Assembly (NCBI RefSeq): GCF_014649015.1
Contig: NZ_BMSF01000010.1
Location: forward strand, 124,001-188,000
Length of the DNA stretch: 64,000 bases
Origin: Streptomyces narbonensis
GTDB lineage: Bacteria > Actinomycetota > Actinomycetes > Streptomycetales > Streptomycetaceae
Direction of reading: 5' to 3'
Positions within the stretch are counted from its first letter, which is position 1. Every line of letters begins with the position of its first letter. A program made the translations under genes and the position numbers. A model generated the notes under the pieces. That model did no database searches, had not been told where the DNA came from, and saw only the letters and a list, made by a program, of their open reading frames with translations. Of this stretch, positions 1 through 7,571 are shown one piece after another.

Positions 1-849
1 TCAGTGCTTGTAGTAGCCCTGCCCGCTCTTGCGCCCGATGTCACCCGCGTCCACCATCCGGCGCATCAGCTCCGGGGGTGCGAACTTCTCGTCCTGGGAC
101 TCGGTGTAGATGTTGTTGGCGGCGTTCACCAGGATGTCGATGCCGGTGAGGTCGGCCGTCGCGAGCGGGCCCATGGCGTGGCCGAAGCCGAGCTTGCAGG
201 CGATGTCGATGTCCTCGGCGGTGGCGACGCCCGACTCGTGGAGCTTGGCGGCCTCGACGACGAGGGCGGCGATGAGCCGGGTGGTGACGAAGCCGGCGAC
301 GTCGCGGTTGACGACGATGCAGGTCTTGCCGACGGACTCGGCGAACTCGCGGGCGGTGGCGAGGGTGGCGTCGCTCGTCTTGTAGCCGCGGACGAGCTCG
401 CAGAGCTGCATCATCGGGACGGGCGAGAAGAAGTGCGTGCCGACGACGGCCTCGGGGCGCTCGGTCACCGCGGCGATCTTGGTGATCGGGATCGCGGAGG
501 TGTTGGAGGCGAGGACGGCGCCGTCCTTGGCGACCTTGTCCAGCGAGCGGAAGATCTCGTGCTTGACGTCGAGGTTCTCGAAGACGGCCTCGACGACGAT
601 GTCGGCGTCGGCGACGGCCTCGAGCTCGGTGGTGGCGGTGATCCGGCCGAGGGCGGCCTCGGCGTCGGCGGCGCCCAGCTTGCCCTTCGCGACGAACCGG
701 TCGTACGACGCCTTGATGCCGTCGGTGCCGCGGGTGAGCGCGGCATCGGTGACGTCACGCAGGACGACGTCCCAGCCCGCCTGTGCCGAGACCTGCGCGA
801 TGCCGGATCCCATGAGTCCGGCCCCGATGACGGCGAGCTTCCTGGCCAC
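1..849 (-). CDS. 3-hydroxybutyryl-CoA dehydrogenase
   Basis: A 282-residue member of the 3-hydroxyacyl-CoA dehydrogenase family, which interconverts acetoacetyl-CoA and 3-hydroxybutyryl-CoA with NAD(P) in the cytoplasm. The N-terminal Rossmann fold is visible as GAGLMGSGIAQ (residues 9-19), followed by the family signatures ASNTSAIPIT and GTHFFSPVPMM and by a C-terminal helical domain (DVAGFVTTRL, GFGHAMGPL). Length is normal for the short single-function type. The gene starts at ATG and ends with TGA at the first base of the window. Upstream is an intergenic gap and a divergent operon. The substrate chain length is inferred from the family and not proven. Confidence 0.93.
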   Translation of the reverse strand: MARKLAVIGAGLMGSGIAQVSAQAGWDVVLRDVTDAALTRGTDGIKASYDRFVAKGKLGAADAEAALGRITATTELEAVADADIVVEAVFENLDVKHEIFRSLDKVAKDGAVLASNTSAIPITKIAAVTERPEAVVGTHFFSPVPMMQLCELVRGYKTSDATLATAREFAESVGKTCIVVNRDVAGFVTTRLIAALVVEAAKLHESGVATAEDIDIACKLGFGHAMGPLATADLTGIDILVNAANNIYTESQDEKFAPPELMRRMVDAGDIGRKSGQGYYKH

Positions 850-1003
850 GATGTTCCACCCCTCAACGCCTGTTCACTTCTGACTCTCCGGCGGAGATTA
901 GCGGGCCCGGAGCGCCATGTGACCGCTAAGTAACGCGCGTCACGCCCTCTTTGACGGACGTCACACTCGCGACACCTCTTCCGCGCGCGAATCCGGTCGC
1001 GTA

Positions 1004-1020
1004 ATACCCCCCGGGGGTAT
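1004..1020. promoter_or_regulatory. CsoR/CstR-like GC-tract palindrome overlapping a -10-like box
   Basis: The sequence ATACCCCCCGGGGGTAT is an almost perfect inverted repeat with A/T ends and a central G/C tract. This is the architecture of operators bound by CsoR (copper) and CstR (persulfide) repressors. A TATAAC box at 1018-1023 overlaps its right end, so a bound repressor would cover the promoter of the downstream EamA/unknown/IscS operon. No convincing -35 box is visible. No CsoR-family gene is encoded in the window, so the regulator would act in trans. The identification rests on resemblance only. Confidence 0.5.
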
Positions 1021-1055
1021 AACGTCTTCGACGTCCCCGGTGATCAAGACCCGGA

Positions 1056-1091
1056 GCCGAGGCCTGGGCCGAGGCCTGGGCCGAGGCCCGG
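1056..1091. repeat. Three tandem 12-bp repeats in the operon leader
   Basis: Three head-to-tail copies of GCCGAGGCCTGG (the third with CCCGG) lie between the palindrome at 1004 and the start of the EamA gene. They fall in the presumed 5' untranslated region. The rest of the 850-1119 gap holds no gene that I can support. Confidence 0.7.
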
Positions 1092-1173
1092 AGCCGAGGA
1101 CCGGAGAGGAGGTGCCGTCATCCGTCCGTACGCCCTGGGAACCGTCCCCGCGCCCCTGCTGCTCCTGACCGGC

Positions 1174-2046
1174 ATGGTCAGTCTGCAGTTCGGGTCCGCC
1201 TTCGCGAAACGTCTTTTCGAGGCAATCGGCCCGGCCGGCGCGACGCTTTTGCGCCTGCTCATCGCCGCCGCCCTGCTCTGCCTGCTGTCCCGGCCCGCAC
1301 CGCGGCTGCTCAAGGCCCACTGGCGGCTGCTGCTGCCCTACGGAACCGTCTTCACCGTGATGCAGTTCGCCTTCTACGAGGCGACCTCCCGGCTGCCGCT
1401 CGGCGTGGTCGTGACGCTCGAGTTCAGCGGGCCGCTGCTGCTCGCCGCGCTCACCTCGCGGCGCGCGCGCGACCGGTTCTGGGTGGCCGTCGCGGCCGTC
1501 GGCCTGCTCGTCCTCGGCGGTACGCGGGGCCTGGACGATCCGGTCGGCCTCGCCGCGAGCCTCGTCACCGGCGCGGCGCTGACCGGCTACATCCTGCTCG
1601 GCGCCCGGGTGGGCCGCGCCGTGCCCGGCGGCTCCGGTCTGGCGCTCGGCCTGACCGTGGCCTCCGTCCTCGCGCTGCCCACCGCCCCCGCGCTCGGGCT
1701 GCCCCCACTGGGCGTCCTGCTCGAACCCGGGGTGCTCGGAGCCGCGCTGGCGGTGGCGGTCCTGACGACCGTCGTCCCCTTCTCGCTGGAGTTCGCCGCG
1801 CTGCAGCGGATGCCGCCCCGGGTCTTCGCCGTGCTGGCCACGGTGGAGCCGGTCATCGCGGCCCTCGTGGGCCTCACCCTCCTCGGCGAGCGGCTCTCCC
1901 CCGCCCAATGGGCCGCCGTGCTCTGCGTGGTGGCCGCCGCCGTCGGCACGGCCCGCCGGTCGACCGCACCCGCGGCGGCCTCCCCCGAAGACACCCCCGC
2001 ACCATCCGATCGAACCCCTTCACCGAAGAACGGAGTGCACAGATGA
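1174..2046 (+). CDS. EamA (DMT superfamily) transporter, possible metabolite exporter
   Basis: A polytopic inner-membrane protein of the EamA/RhtA type, with about ten hydrophobic segments in two homologous halves. This family mostly exports amino acids or small metabolites. The second half ends with the typical LATVEPVIAALVGLTLLGE segment. The first in-frame ATG is 1174, but it has no Shine-Dalgarno sequence and would cut the first membrane helix. A good ribosome-binding site, GGAGAGGAGG at 1103-1112, lies 60 bases upstream, in frame with an open stretch that has no ATG/GTG/TTG and only ATC at 1120. The true start may therefore be non-canonical. The stop overlaps the next start (ATGA), so the two are translationally coupled. 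The substrate is unknown; a cysteine desulfurase in the same operon suggests a sulfur metabolite. Confidence 0.85.
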   Translation: MVSLQFGSAFAKRLFEAIGPAGATLLRLLIAAALLCLLSRPAPRLLKAHWRLLLPYGTVFTVMQFAFYEATSRLPLGVVVTLEFSGPLLLAALTSRRARDRFWVAVAAVGLLVLGGTRGLDDPVGLAASLVTGAALTGYILLGARVGRAVPGGSGLALGLTVASVLALPTAPALGLPPLGVLLEPGVLGAALAVAVLTTVVPFSLEFAALQRMPPRVFAVLATVEPVIAALVGLTLLGERLSPAQWAAVLCVVAAAVGTARRSTAPAAASPEDTPAPSDRTPSPKNGVHR

Positions 2047-2807
2047 CCACCCTCGCCACCTACCGGAAGCCCGCCGTCCCACCACGGGTCGCACCCCTCC
2101 TGGAAACCGTCAGCACCTCGGCCCGCTCGGCGTTACTCGTCGCGGGCGGCTACTTCGAGACCACGGCCGGCATCGGGGAGTTCTCACTGAACTCGCTGAC
2201 CCTGGCCCTGGAGACCGGAGCCGCCGCCCGCCGTCTGCACCGGGGCAACAAGGTCGTGTACGACGTCATCGTCAACGACCTCGGCATGTCCTGTTCCGAC
2301 GACGTCTGTACGCTGCCGGCCGCCGGCCCCGCCACGACCGACGTCACCCCGCTCACCGAAATGGCGGCCGCGGCCGGGACCTCCCTCACCGTCACCCGCG
2401 AGCGGACCCTGCGCAATCGCGCCGCGCGCGCCATGAAGCGCAGACTGCGCGAACCCGCGGAGCACCCGCTGTTCGTCCGTGACGGTGACGAGATCCTCTT
2501 CCGCTCCCGCCAGTACGAGAAGGTGCTCGCCGGGGTCGTCAAGGACGACCACGTAGTCCCCCGCTGTCCGCTGATCGTCGCCGAGTACTTCGCGCGCTAC
2601 TTCGCCCGCCTGCGCGCCGCCTTCCCCGACTGCTCCCACCGCCATGTGATCGACGTCAACTCGCTCGCCGACCGGGACAAGGTGACGAAGGGCGCCGAGA
2701 TCTACCTCCGTACGCAGGCGGATCCCGACGAGGAGATCGTGCTCGTCTTCGCCGACGCGGCCTGCGCCGATCCGATCGCCCTGCCCTACACCAAGTACGA
2801 CTTCTGA
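2043..2807 (+). CDS. Protein of unknown function between a DMT transporter and a cysteine desulfurase
   Basis: A 254-residue soluble-looking protein that I do not recognise. It starts at the ATG inside the ATGA overlap with the transporter stop. It has no signal peptide or clear membrane segment. Visible features are a Cys pair in LGMSCSDDVC (about residues 83-92), a basic stretch with NRAARAMKRRLRE, a conserved-looking core VVPRCPLIVAEYFARYFARL, and an acidic end with VLVFADAACADP. The three Cys-containing segments and the downstream cysteine desulfurase make a sulfur acceptor or relay possible, but this is inference from context. It is 14 bp from the next gene and clearly part of the same operon. 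Codon use matches the neighbours, so it is a genuine gene. Confidence 0.85.
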   Translation: MTTLATYRKPAVPPRVAPLLETVSTSARSALLVAGGYFETTAGIGEFSLNSLTLALETGAAARRLHRGNKVVYDVIVNDLGMSCSDDVCTLPAAGPATTDVTPLTEMAAAAGTSLTVTRERTLRNRAARAMKRRLREPAEHPLFVRDGDEILFRSRQYEKVLAGVVKDDHVVPRCPLIVAEYFARYFARLRAAFPDCSHRHVIDVNSLADRDKVTKGAEIYLRTQADPDEEIVLVFADAACADPIALPYTKYDF

Positions 2808-2821
2808 CAGGGAGCACTGGC

Positions 2822-3970
2822 ATGGCCACGATCTACCTCGACCACCAGGCCACGACTCCGCCGGACCCGGCGGTCGTCGAGGCGATGACCTTCGCCGCCA
2901 CCCACTGCTACGCCAATCCGGCCAGCCCGCACGCCGCCGGCATCCGCGCCTTCCGCGAGGTGGAGCGGGCCCGCGGCGCAGTCGCCCGGCTCATCGGGGC
3001 CGCGCGCAGCGAGATCTGCTTCACGTCGGGCGCGACGGAGGGCAACAACCTCGCGATCAAGGGGGTCGTCACGCCCGGCGAGCGGCGCCATGTGGTGACC
3101 ACGGCGGTGGAGCACAAGTCCGTCCTCGACAGCTGCCGTTCCTTACGGGCCGGGGGCCACGAGGTGACCGTGCTGCCCGTCGACGCCGAGGGCCGGGTCT
3201 CCGCGCACCAGGTGGCGGCGGCGCTCCGCCCGGACACCGCGCTGGTCTCCGTGATGCTGGCGAACAACGAGATCTCCACCGTCCAGCCGGTGGCGGAGAT
3301 CGGCGCGGTCACGCGCGCCGCCGGCGTGCCGCTGCACTGCGACGCGACGCAGGGCGTGGGCTCGCTGCCCGTCGACGTCCGGGCGCTCGGGGTCGACCTC
3401 CTCACCTTCTCGGGGCACAAGATCTACGGCCCGAAGGGCGTGGGCGTGCTGTACGTCTCCAACGACCTGTCGGACCGGGCCCCGCTGGCGCCCCTCCTGC
3501 ACGGCGGCGGCCAGGAGCGCGGGCTGCGCGCGGGCACCGTCAACACGACCGCCGTCATCGGTCTCGGCGCGGCCGTCGGCGTGCTGGCGGAGCACCGCGC
3601 GGAGGAGTCCGTCCGGCTGGCCGGCCTGCGGGAGCAATTCCTGTCCACGCTCGCGGAGCTGGTCCCGTACGAGCTGAACAGCGGCACGGGCCCGGGGTTC
3701 CTGCCGCACGCGGTGAGCCTGTCCTTCGAGGGCGCGGACGCGCAGCAACTGCTCCTGGAGGTCACGGAGATCGCGGTGTCGACGGGCTCGGCCTGCAACA
3801 GCGCGGCGCAGGAGCCCTCGCACGTCCTCACGGCGGCCGGTCTGTCGCCGGAGCGGATCCGGGGCAGCATCCGGGTGGGCCTCGGCCGCTTCACCACCGA
3901 GGAGGACGTCGTCCGCGCGGCCCGTGCGCTGGCGGCCGGCGTGACGAGCCGGGCGGTCGGGGCCGCCTGA
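2822..3970 (+). CDS. Cysteine desulfurase, IscS/NifS type
   Basis: A 382-residue PLP enzyme of the class-V aminotransferase fold that removes sulfur from L-cysteine as a persulfide and releases alanine. Landmarks are IYLDHQATTP at the N terminus, FTSGATEGNN (68-77), HCDATQGVG, the PLP lysine in SGHKIYGPKG (K200), and the mobile loop STGSACNSA with the catalytic Cys325. This loop is the IscS form and not the SufS form. The start has an AGGGAG site 14 bp after the preceding gene. It is third in the EamA/unknown operon and has no IscU, fdx or mnmA beside it, so it probably serves a dedicated acceptor and not general Fe-S assembly. That role is inferred. Confidence 0.93.
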   Translation: MATIYLDHQATTPPDPAVVEAMTFAATHCYANPASPHAAGIRAFREVERARGAVARLIGAARSEICFTSGATEGNNLAIKGVVTPGERRHVVTTAVEHKSVLDSCRSLRAGGHEVTVLPVDAEGRVSAHQVAAALRPDTALVSVMLANNEISTVQPVAEIGAVTRAAGVPLHCDATQGVGSLPVDVRALGVDLLTFSGHKIYGPKGVGVLYVSNDLSDRAPLAPLLHGGGQERGLRAGTVNTTAVIGLGAAVGVLAEHRAEESVRLAGLREQFLSTLAELVPYELNSGTGPGFLPHAVSLSFEGADAQQLLLEVTEIAVSTGSACNSAAQEPSHVLTAAGLSPERIRGSIRVGLGRFTTEEDVVRAARALAAGVTSRAVGAA

Positions 3971-4071
3971 CGCCCCGGGGCCTGCCCGGCCCCGACCGGC
4001 AGGACACCTCCAGGGGTCCGACCCGACAGGACGCCCTCGGGGGCCCGCGCCCGGGGGCCGCCCGGCGGGCC

Positions 4072-4110
4072 GGCCCGGCGGGGCGGCCCGGCGGGGCGGC
4101 CCGGCGGGGC
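4072..4110. repeat. Three tandem 13-bp GC repeats
   Basis: Three exact head-to-tail copies of GGCCCGGCGGGGC lie between the cysteine desulfurase stop and the TetR remnant, in a convergent gap. The region just after the desulfurase stop (3971-4070) is also rich in GGGGCC/GGCCCC short hairpins and probably ends transcription from both sides. Confidence 0.75.
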
Positions 4111-4129
4111 GGCCCCCTGGTCTGCTCGC

Positions 4130-4618
4130 TCAGACCTCGCGTACCGCGTACGTCAGGACCCTCTCGCCCAGTAGGTCCTCGATCTCGTCGAGGAGGACGA
4201 GGGCCTCGCGGGAGACGGTCGTCGCCTTGCGTCCCGCGGTCATCTCGCGGGTGATGTAGGCGACGACCGTGCTCTCGATCCAGGCGAGCTGGCCGCCGAC
4301 GAGCAGCGGCAGGGGGTCGTCGTCCGCGGCCCCGGTCTCCTCGCGCAGGGTGGTGACGACGGCGTCGTGCACCTGCTGCTGGACGTGGAAGAGCCGGGCC
4401 TTGAGCGTGGGCGCGTGCTCGATGACGTTCATGAAGGCGTCGAAGCCGTCCATGAGTCCGTACGCGGGCGAGACGGCGCCGATGTCCTGGCGCAGCGCGC
4501 GCAGGACGGCCGCGGCGGCGGACTCGCCCCGGTCGCGGCCGCGGATCATCCGCGCGAGGCGCTGGGTGACGCCGTCCATCCGGTCGAGGAAGAGGTCCTC
4601 CTTGGCCGGGAAGTAGTT
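4130..4618 (-). pseudogene. TetR-family regulator, 5'-truncated by an insertion element
   Basis: This is the C-terminal 162 residues of a TetR-family repressor. It begins exactly inside the end of the DNA-binding domain at NYFPAKEDL, the normal link from recognition helix to ligand domain, and then shows a full ligand-binding domain to a normal stop. The roughly 45 N-terminal residues carrying the helix-turn-helix are missing. Upstream of the break the DNA is the right end of a TnpB element, so no functional repressor can be made. The pairing with an ABC-2 permease remnant on the other side of the element indicates an original divergent tetR / ABC-transporter locus. Confidence 0.85.
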
Positions 4619-6055
4619 TTGAAGCGCTCTCCCTACGAGATCCGGGAGATTCCCTCCTACCTTGCAGTGGCGGGCTTGACGCGACCTGCGCGCCTGACGA
4701 CTGCCCTTCCGGCAGCCGGGATGGCCGCAAGGCCCATCCGGTAGAGGTGCAGCACGTTCCTCGACGCGTTGTGGTCGGCATTGCCGGTCCATCCGCAGTC
4801 GGGGTTCTTGCACACGAAAGCGGCCTGGGACTCCCGGCTGCCAGGGGTGGTGTGCCCGCAGGTTGAGCAGCGCTGGGAGGTGCCGGGTGCCGGGACCTTG
4901 TACAGGACGCCACCGTAGCGCGTGGTCTTGTACGTCAGCAGCTTGACTGTGCGGCCCCACGCTTCTTGGGCGATGGAGCGGTTCAGGCCGGACTTCTGCG
5001 CGACGTTCCGGCCCGGGCTGTCAACCGTTCCCTTGGCACTCTTGACCATGCTCGTAACCTGCAATGCCTCCACCACGACGGTGCCGTATGTCCTGGCAAT
5101 GGCCAAGGTGGTCTGGTGCTGCCAGTCCAGGTGCCTGCGCTTGGCTCTCGCGCGAAGCCCCTGAATCCGGTCATATGTACGCCGCAAGCGGCGAGAGGTC
5201 CTCTCTCTGGGCTTGCGGAAGCTCTTGCGGCGGGCAGCCCGCCGCTCCAAGCGGATCAGCGTGGCCTGTTCCTTCTTCGTCGACCACTCGTCGTGGGTGT
5301 ACACGCTCCCGTCAGAGAGAGCGAGCGGGACGGCAACACCGACGTCGATGCCGACCTCGGGACCCATATGCTCCTCGGGCTCCAGCTCGAGTGTCTGCAC
5401 GCGAAAAGCAATGTGCCAACCGAGTGCGTCCCTAACCAGCCGCGCCCCTGTCACCCGGTTCTCCTGGTTGGCATGCTTGCCCACGGGCAGACCTTTGGTC
5501 CACCGAAAGCGGACACGGCCGACCAGGGGGATCCTGACCATCCCCCATCGACGGTGCACACGGACGATGTGCAGATCTCGTCCCTGAGGGATGTCCACCG
5601 ACATCAGCTCGCGGACGCGGGCTTTGAAGACCGGCTCACCAGCCCGGCCGTCCCAGCAGTTCCTCCACGCCTGGGCATACGCCTTGAGTACCGCCTGGGC
5701 GGCCTGCGCTGGAAGCGCTGCCAGCCACTCGATCTCTTTGCGGGCCTGGCGGATGGCCGCGTCCGCCGCCGCCAGTGAGCGCTTGTCCCGGGGAAGCATG
5801 CTCCACCAGTCGTGCAGCAGATTCCACGTGGTTCGCGCCGCGTGTGCCTGGTCGTCCATGGCTCGCACCTGCACAGGCGTCAGCGCCAGCCGGGCACGAT
5901 GCCCGAACTGCCGCTTCACCCTCGTACGTCCGCTCACCACTCGAAGCTAGAGCACCTCAAGACGCCGCTGATGCGCTTGACGTCATTCGACGGACATTGC
6001 TGGAGAAGCACCCGAGCAGTTAGATATGGCTAACAGAGCGCGACCAGAAATGATC
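4619..6055 (-). mobile_element. TnpB-only IS200/IS605-like insertion element
   Basis: The element is bounded on the right (transcription sense) by the TetR remnant at 4618/4619, where the minus strand reads ...GCGCTTCAA next to host AACTAC. TCAA is the type of right-end cleavage tetranucleotide used by IS608-like elements. Subterminal hairpins are present: CTCCC/GGGAG (4629-4633/4644-4648) and GGGA/TCCC at the right end, and GTTAG-ATATGG-CTAAC (6019-6034) near the left end. The left boundary is uncertain, roughly 6035-6060. There is no tnpA, so it is the IS1341-like TnpB-only type and would need a transposase in trans. Single-stranded IS605-type elements leave no target duplication, and none is seen. 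Confidence 0.7.
4657..5940 (-). CDS. tnpB: TnpB RNA-guided nuclease of an IS200/IS605-type element
   Basis: A 427-residue TnpB, the compact RuvC-type nuclease related to Cas12. All three catalytic acids are present: D199 in GIDVGVAVPL, E291 in VVVEALQV, and D389 in NADHNASRN. The zinc-ribbon cysteines are intact (C358, C361, C377, C382), so the protein looks functional. The central region has the usual basic helices (ARRKSFRKPRERTSRRL). In studied TnpB elements a guide RNA comes from the 3' end of the gene and the right end, here about 4619-4800 on the minus strand. The gene uses less extreme codons than its neighbours, fitting a mobile origin. Confidence 0.93.
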   Translation of the reverse strand: MVSGRTRVKRQFGHRARLALTPVQVRAMDDQAHAARTTWNLLHDWWSMLPRDKRSLAAADAAIRQARKEIEWLAALPAQAAQAVLKAYAQAWRNCWDGRAGEPVFKARVRELMSVDIPQGRDLHIVRVHRRWGMVRIPLVGRVRFRWTKGLPVGKHANQENRVTGARLVRDALGWHIAFRVQTLELEPEEHMGPEVGIDVGVAVPLALSDGSVYTHDEWSTKKEQATLIRLERRAARRKSFRKPRERTSRRLRRTYDRIQGLRARAKRRHLDWQHQTTLAIARTYGTVVVEALQVTSMVKSAKGTVDSPGRNVAQKSGLNRSIAQEAWGRTVKLLTYKTTRYGGVLYKVPAPGTSQRCSTCGHTTPGSRESQAAFVCKNPDCGWTGNADHNASRNVLHLYRMGLAAIPAAGRAVVRRAGRVKPATAR

Positions 6056-6100
6056 GTTAAACTCCGTCAGGCGCGACCGCCCCACGCGGCAACGGCGACG

Positions 6101-6263
6101 GTGAACCGCTTCCGTACGCCGCTATCTGGTGGACGCGGTCCGGGAGGCGTACATCGGCCACTACACGACACCGGCCATGCTGTACGGGGTGCTCGTCGCC
6201 CTCGGCCTGACGGCGCTCGCCGTGACGGTCGGCACACGGACGTTCCGAAGCGCCGGTGCCTAA
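6101..6263 (+). pseudogene. 3' remnant of an ABC-2 type permease
   Basis: From 6123 to the TAA at 6261 the plus strand encodes YLVDAVREAYIGHY followed by a hydrophobic helix and the ending VGTRTFRSAGA, the typical C terminus of daunorubicin-resistance-type ABC-2 permeases. The preceding codons (NRFR at 6104-6115) look like the expected NPFR motif but are in another frame, separated by about 7 extra bases (TACGCCG), so a frameshift also exists. The remainder of the permease and the whole ATPase gene are absent. The fragment abuts the TnpB element and is followed closely by the adenosyltransferase gene. Confidence 0.75.
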
Positions 6264-6276
6264 CTAGGCTGGGCCC

Positions 6277-6849
6277 ATGGTCAATCTGACGCGCATCTAC
6301 ACCCGTACCGGCGACCAGGGCACCACGGCCCTCGGTGACATGAGCCGGACCGCCAAGACGGATCTGCGGATCTCGGCCTACGCCGACGCCAACGAGGCCA
6401 ATGCCGCCATCGGCACGGCCGTCGCCCTCGGGCAGCTGGACGAGGAGGTCGTGAAGGTCCTCGTCCGCGTCCAGAACGACCTCTTCGACGTGGGCGCCGA
6501 CCTCTGCACGCCCGTGGTCGAGGACCCGAAGTACCCGCCGCTGCGCGTCGAGCAGAGTTACGTCGACAAGCTGGAGGCCGACTGCGACCGCTTCCTGGAG
6601 GAGCTGGAGAAGCTGCGCTCCTTCATCCTGCCGGGCGGCACGCCCGGTGCGGCACTGCTGCACCAGGCGTGCACGGTGGTCCGGCGGGCGGAGCGCTCCA
6701 CGTGGGCGGCGCTGGAGGTGCACGGCGAGACGATGAACACCCTGACCGCCACGTACCTCAACCGGCTATCGGACCTGCTCTTCATCCTTGCCCGGACGGC
6801 GAACAAGGAGGTCGGGGACGTGCTCTGGGTCCCGGGCGGCGACCGCTGA
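6277..6849 (+). CDS. Cob(I)alamin adenosyltransferase, PduO type
   Basis: A 190-residue ATP:cob(I)alamin adenosyltransferase that transfers the 5'-deoxyadenosyl group of ATP to cob(I)alamin, giving adenosylcobalamin. The N-terminal ATP-binding signature is complete: YTRTGDQGTTALGD (residues 8-21). The central LDEEVVKVLVRVQNDLFDVGADL and the C-terminal FILPGGTPGAALLHQACTVVRRAER and NRLSDLLFILAR motifs follow the PduO trimer family. Length is normal. The gene starts 13 bp after the permease remnant, and its 3' end overlaps a convergent membrane-protein gene by 84 bp. Confidence 0.95.
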   Translation: MVNLTRIYTRTGDQGTTALGDMSRTAKTDLRISAYADANEANAAIGTAVALGQLDEEVVKVLVRVQNDLFDVGADLCTPVVEDPKYPPLRVEQSYVDKLEADCDRFLEELEKLRSFILPGGTPGAALLHQACTVVRRAERSTWAALEVHGETMNTLTATYLNRLSDLLFILARTANKEVGDVLWVPGGDR

Positions 6850-7428
6850 TCCGTCCTCGCGGGCCTGGGCGCCGCCCTCGGCGGAGTCCCTGCCCTCCGG
6901 GGCCTTCTTCGGCCAGATCACGTAGGTGAGCGCGATCAGTCCGTGGATGCCCGCCGCCCGCCAGGCGCCGAAGATCCAGCTCCGCAGCCCGTCGGTGTCG
7001 CCGTCGTCCCCGACGTACCAGATCGCCAGGAGCAGCAGCGCGGAGGCGACGGACGCGGCGACGACCGAGCCGAGCCAGACCCGACCCTCGTGTCGGGCGC
7101 GCGCCATGCCGTACTGCGGCGGCTTCTGCGGCGGGGGGCCGCCGCCGAGGCGGTGGGCGGCGTGGCCGTCGAGCCACTTCACGGTCCGGTGGCCGTGGCC
7201 GACGGTGTAGCCGATGTAGACGGCGGCGAGCCCGTGCCGCCAGCTCGGCTCGGCCCCGTTCTTGAGGTCGATCGCGGTGACGACCAGGAGCAGGACCTCC
7301 AGGAGCGGCTCGCACAGCAGCAGCGCCATGCCCGCCTTGGGCATCTTGAGGAGATAGCGGGTGGCGAGGCCGGCGGCCAGCAGGACCCAGAAACCCACCT
7401 CGCAGATCACGATCAGCGTGACGATCAC
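6766..7428 (-). CDS. Integral membrane protein of unknown function
   Basis: A 220-residue protein with about five hydrophobic segments: one at the N terminus (residues 3-25), one or two at about 30-55, one at about 118-138 (VVAASVASALLLLAIWYV), and one at about 155-170 (GLIALTYVIW). A GGGPPPQKPPQYG loop lies between the halves. The GTG start at 7428 has a GGGGA ribosome-binding site. The C-terminal tail of about 45 residues is charged and lies antisense to the end of the adenosyltransferase gene, an 84-bp convergent coding overlap. I cannot name a family. The membrane part is well supported by codon bias; the last 28 codons are less certain. Confidence 0.7.
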   Translation of the reverse strand: MIVTLIVICEVGFWVLLAAGLATRYLLKMPKAGMALLLCEPLLEVLLLVVTAIDLKNGAEPSWRHGLAAVYIGYTVGHGHRTVKWLDGHAAHRLGGGPPPQKPPQYGMARARHEGRVWLGSVVAASVASALLLLAIWYVGDDGDTDGLRSWIFGAWRAAGIHGLIALTYVIWPKKAPEGRDSAEGGAQAREDGSAVAARDPEHVPDLLVRRPGKDEEQVR

Positions 7429-7571
7429 GACGTTCCCCTTTCGGTTCCCCCTCAGCGTCCCGTGGCTTCGGGCGGGATTCCTCGTCGTCGGTGACGAAGT
7501 CCGGCTACATCCTTCGACGGAGGGACGGATCGGCCGGGACGAGGAGGTCCCCTCTCGCGGAGACGTGTTGG

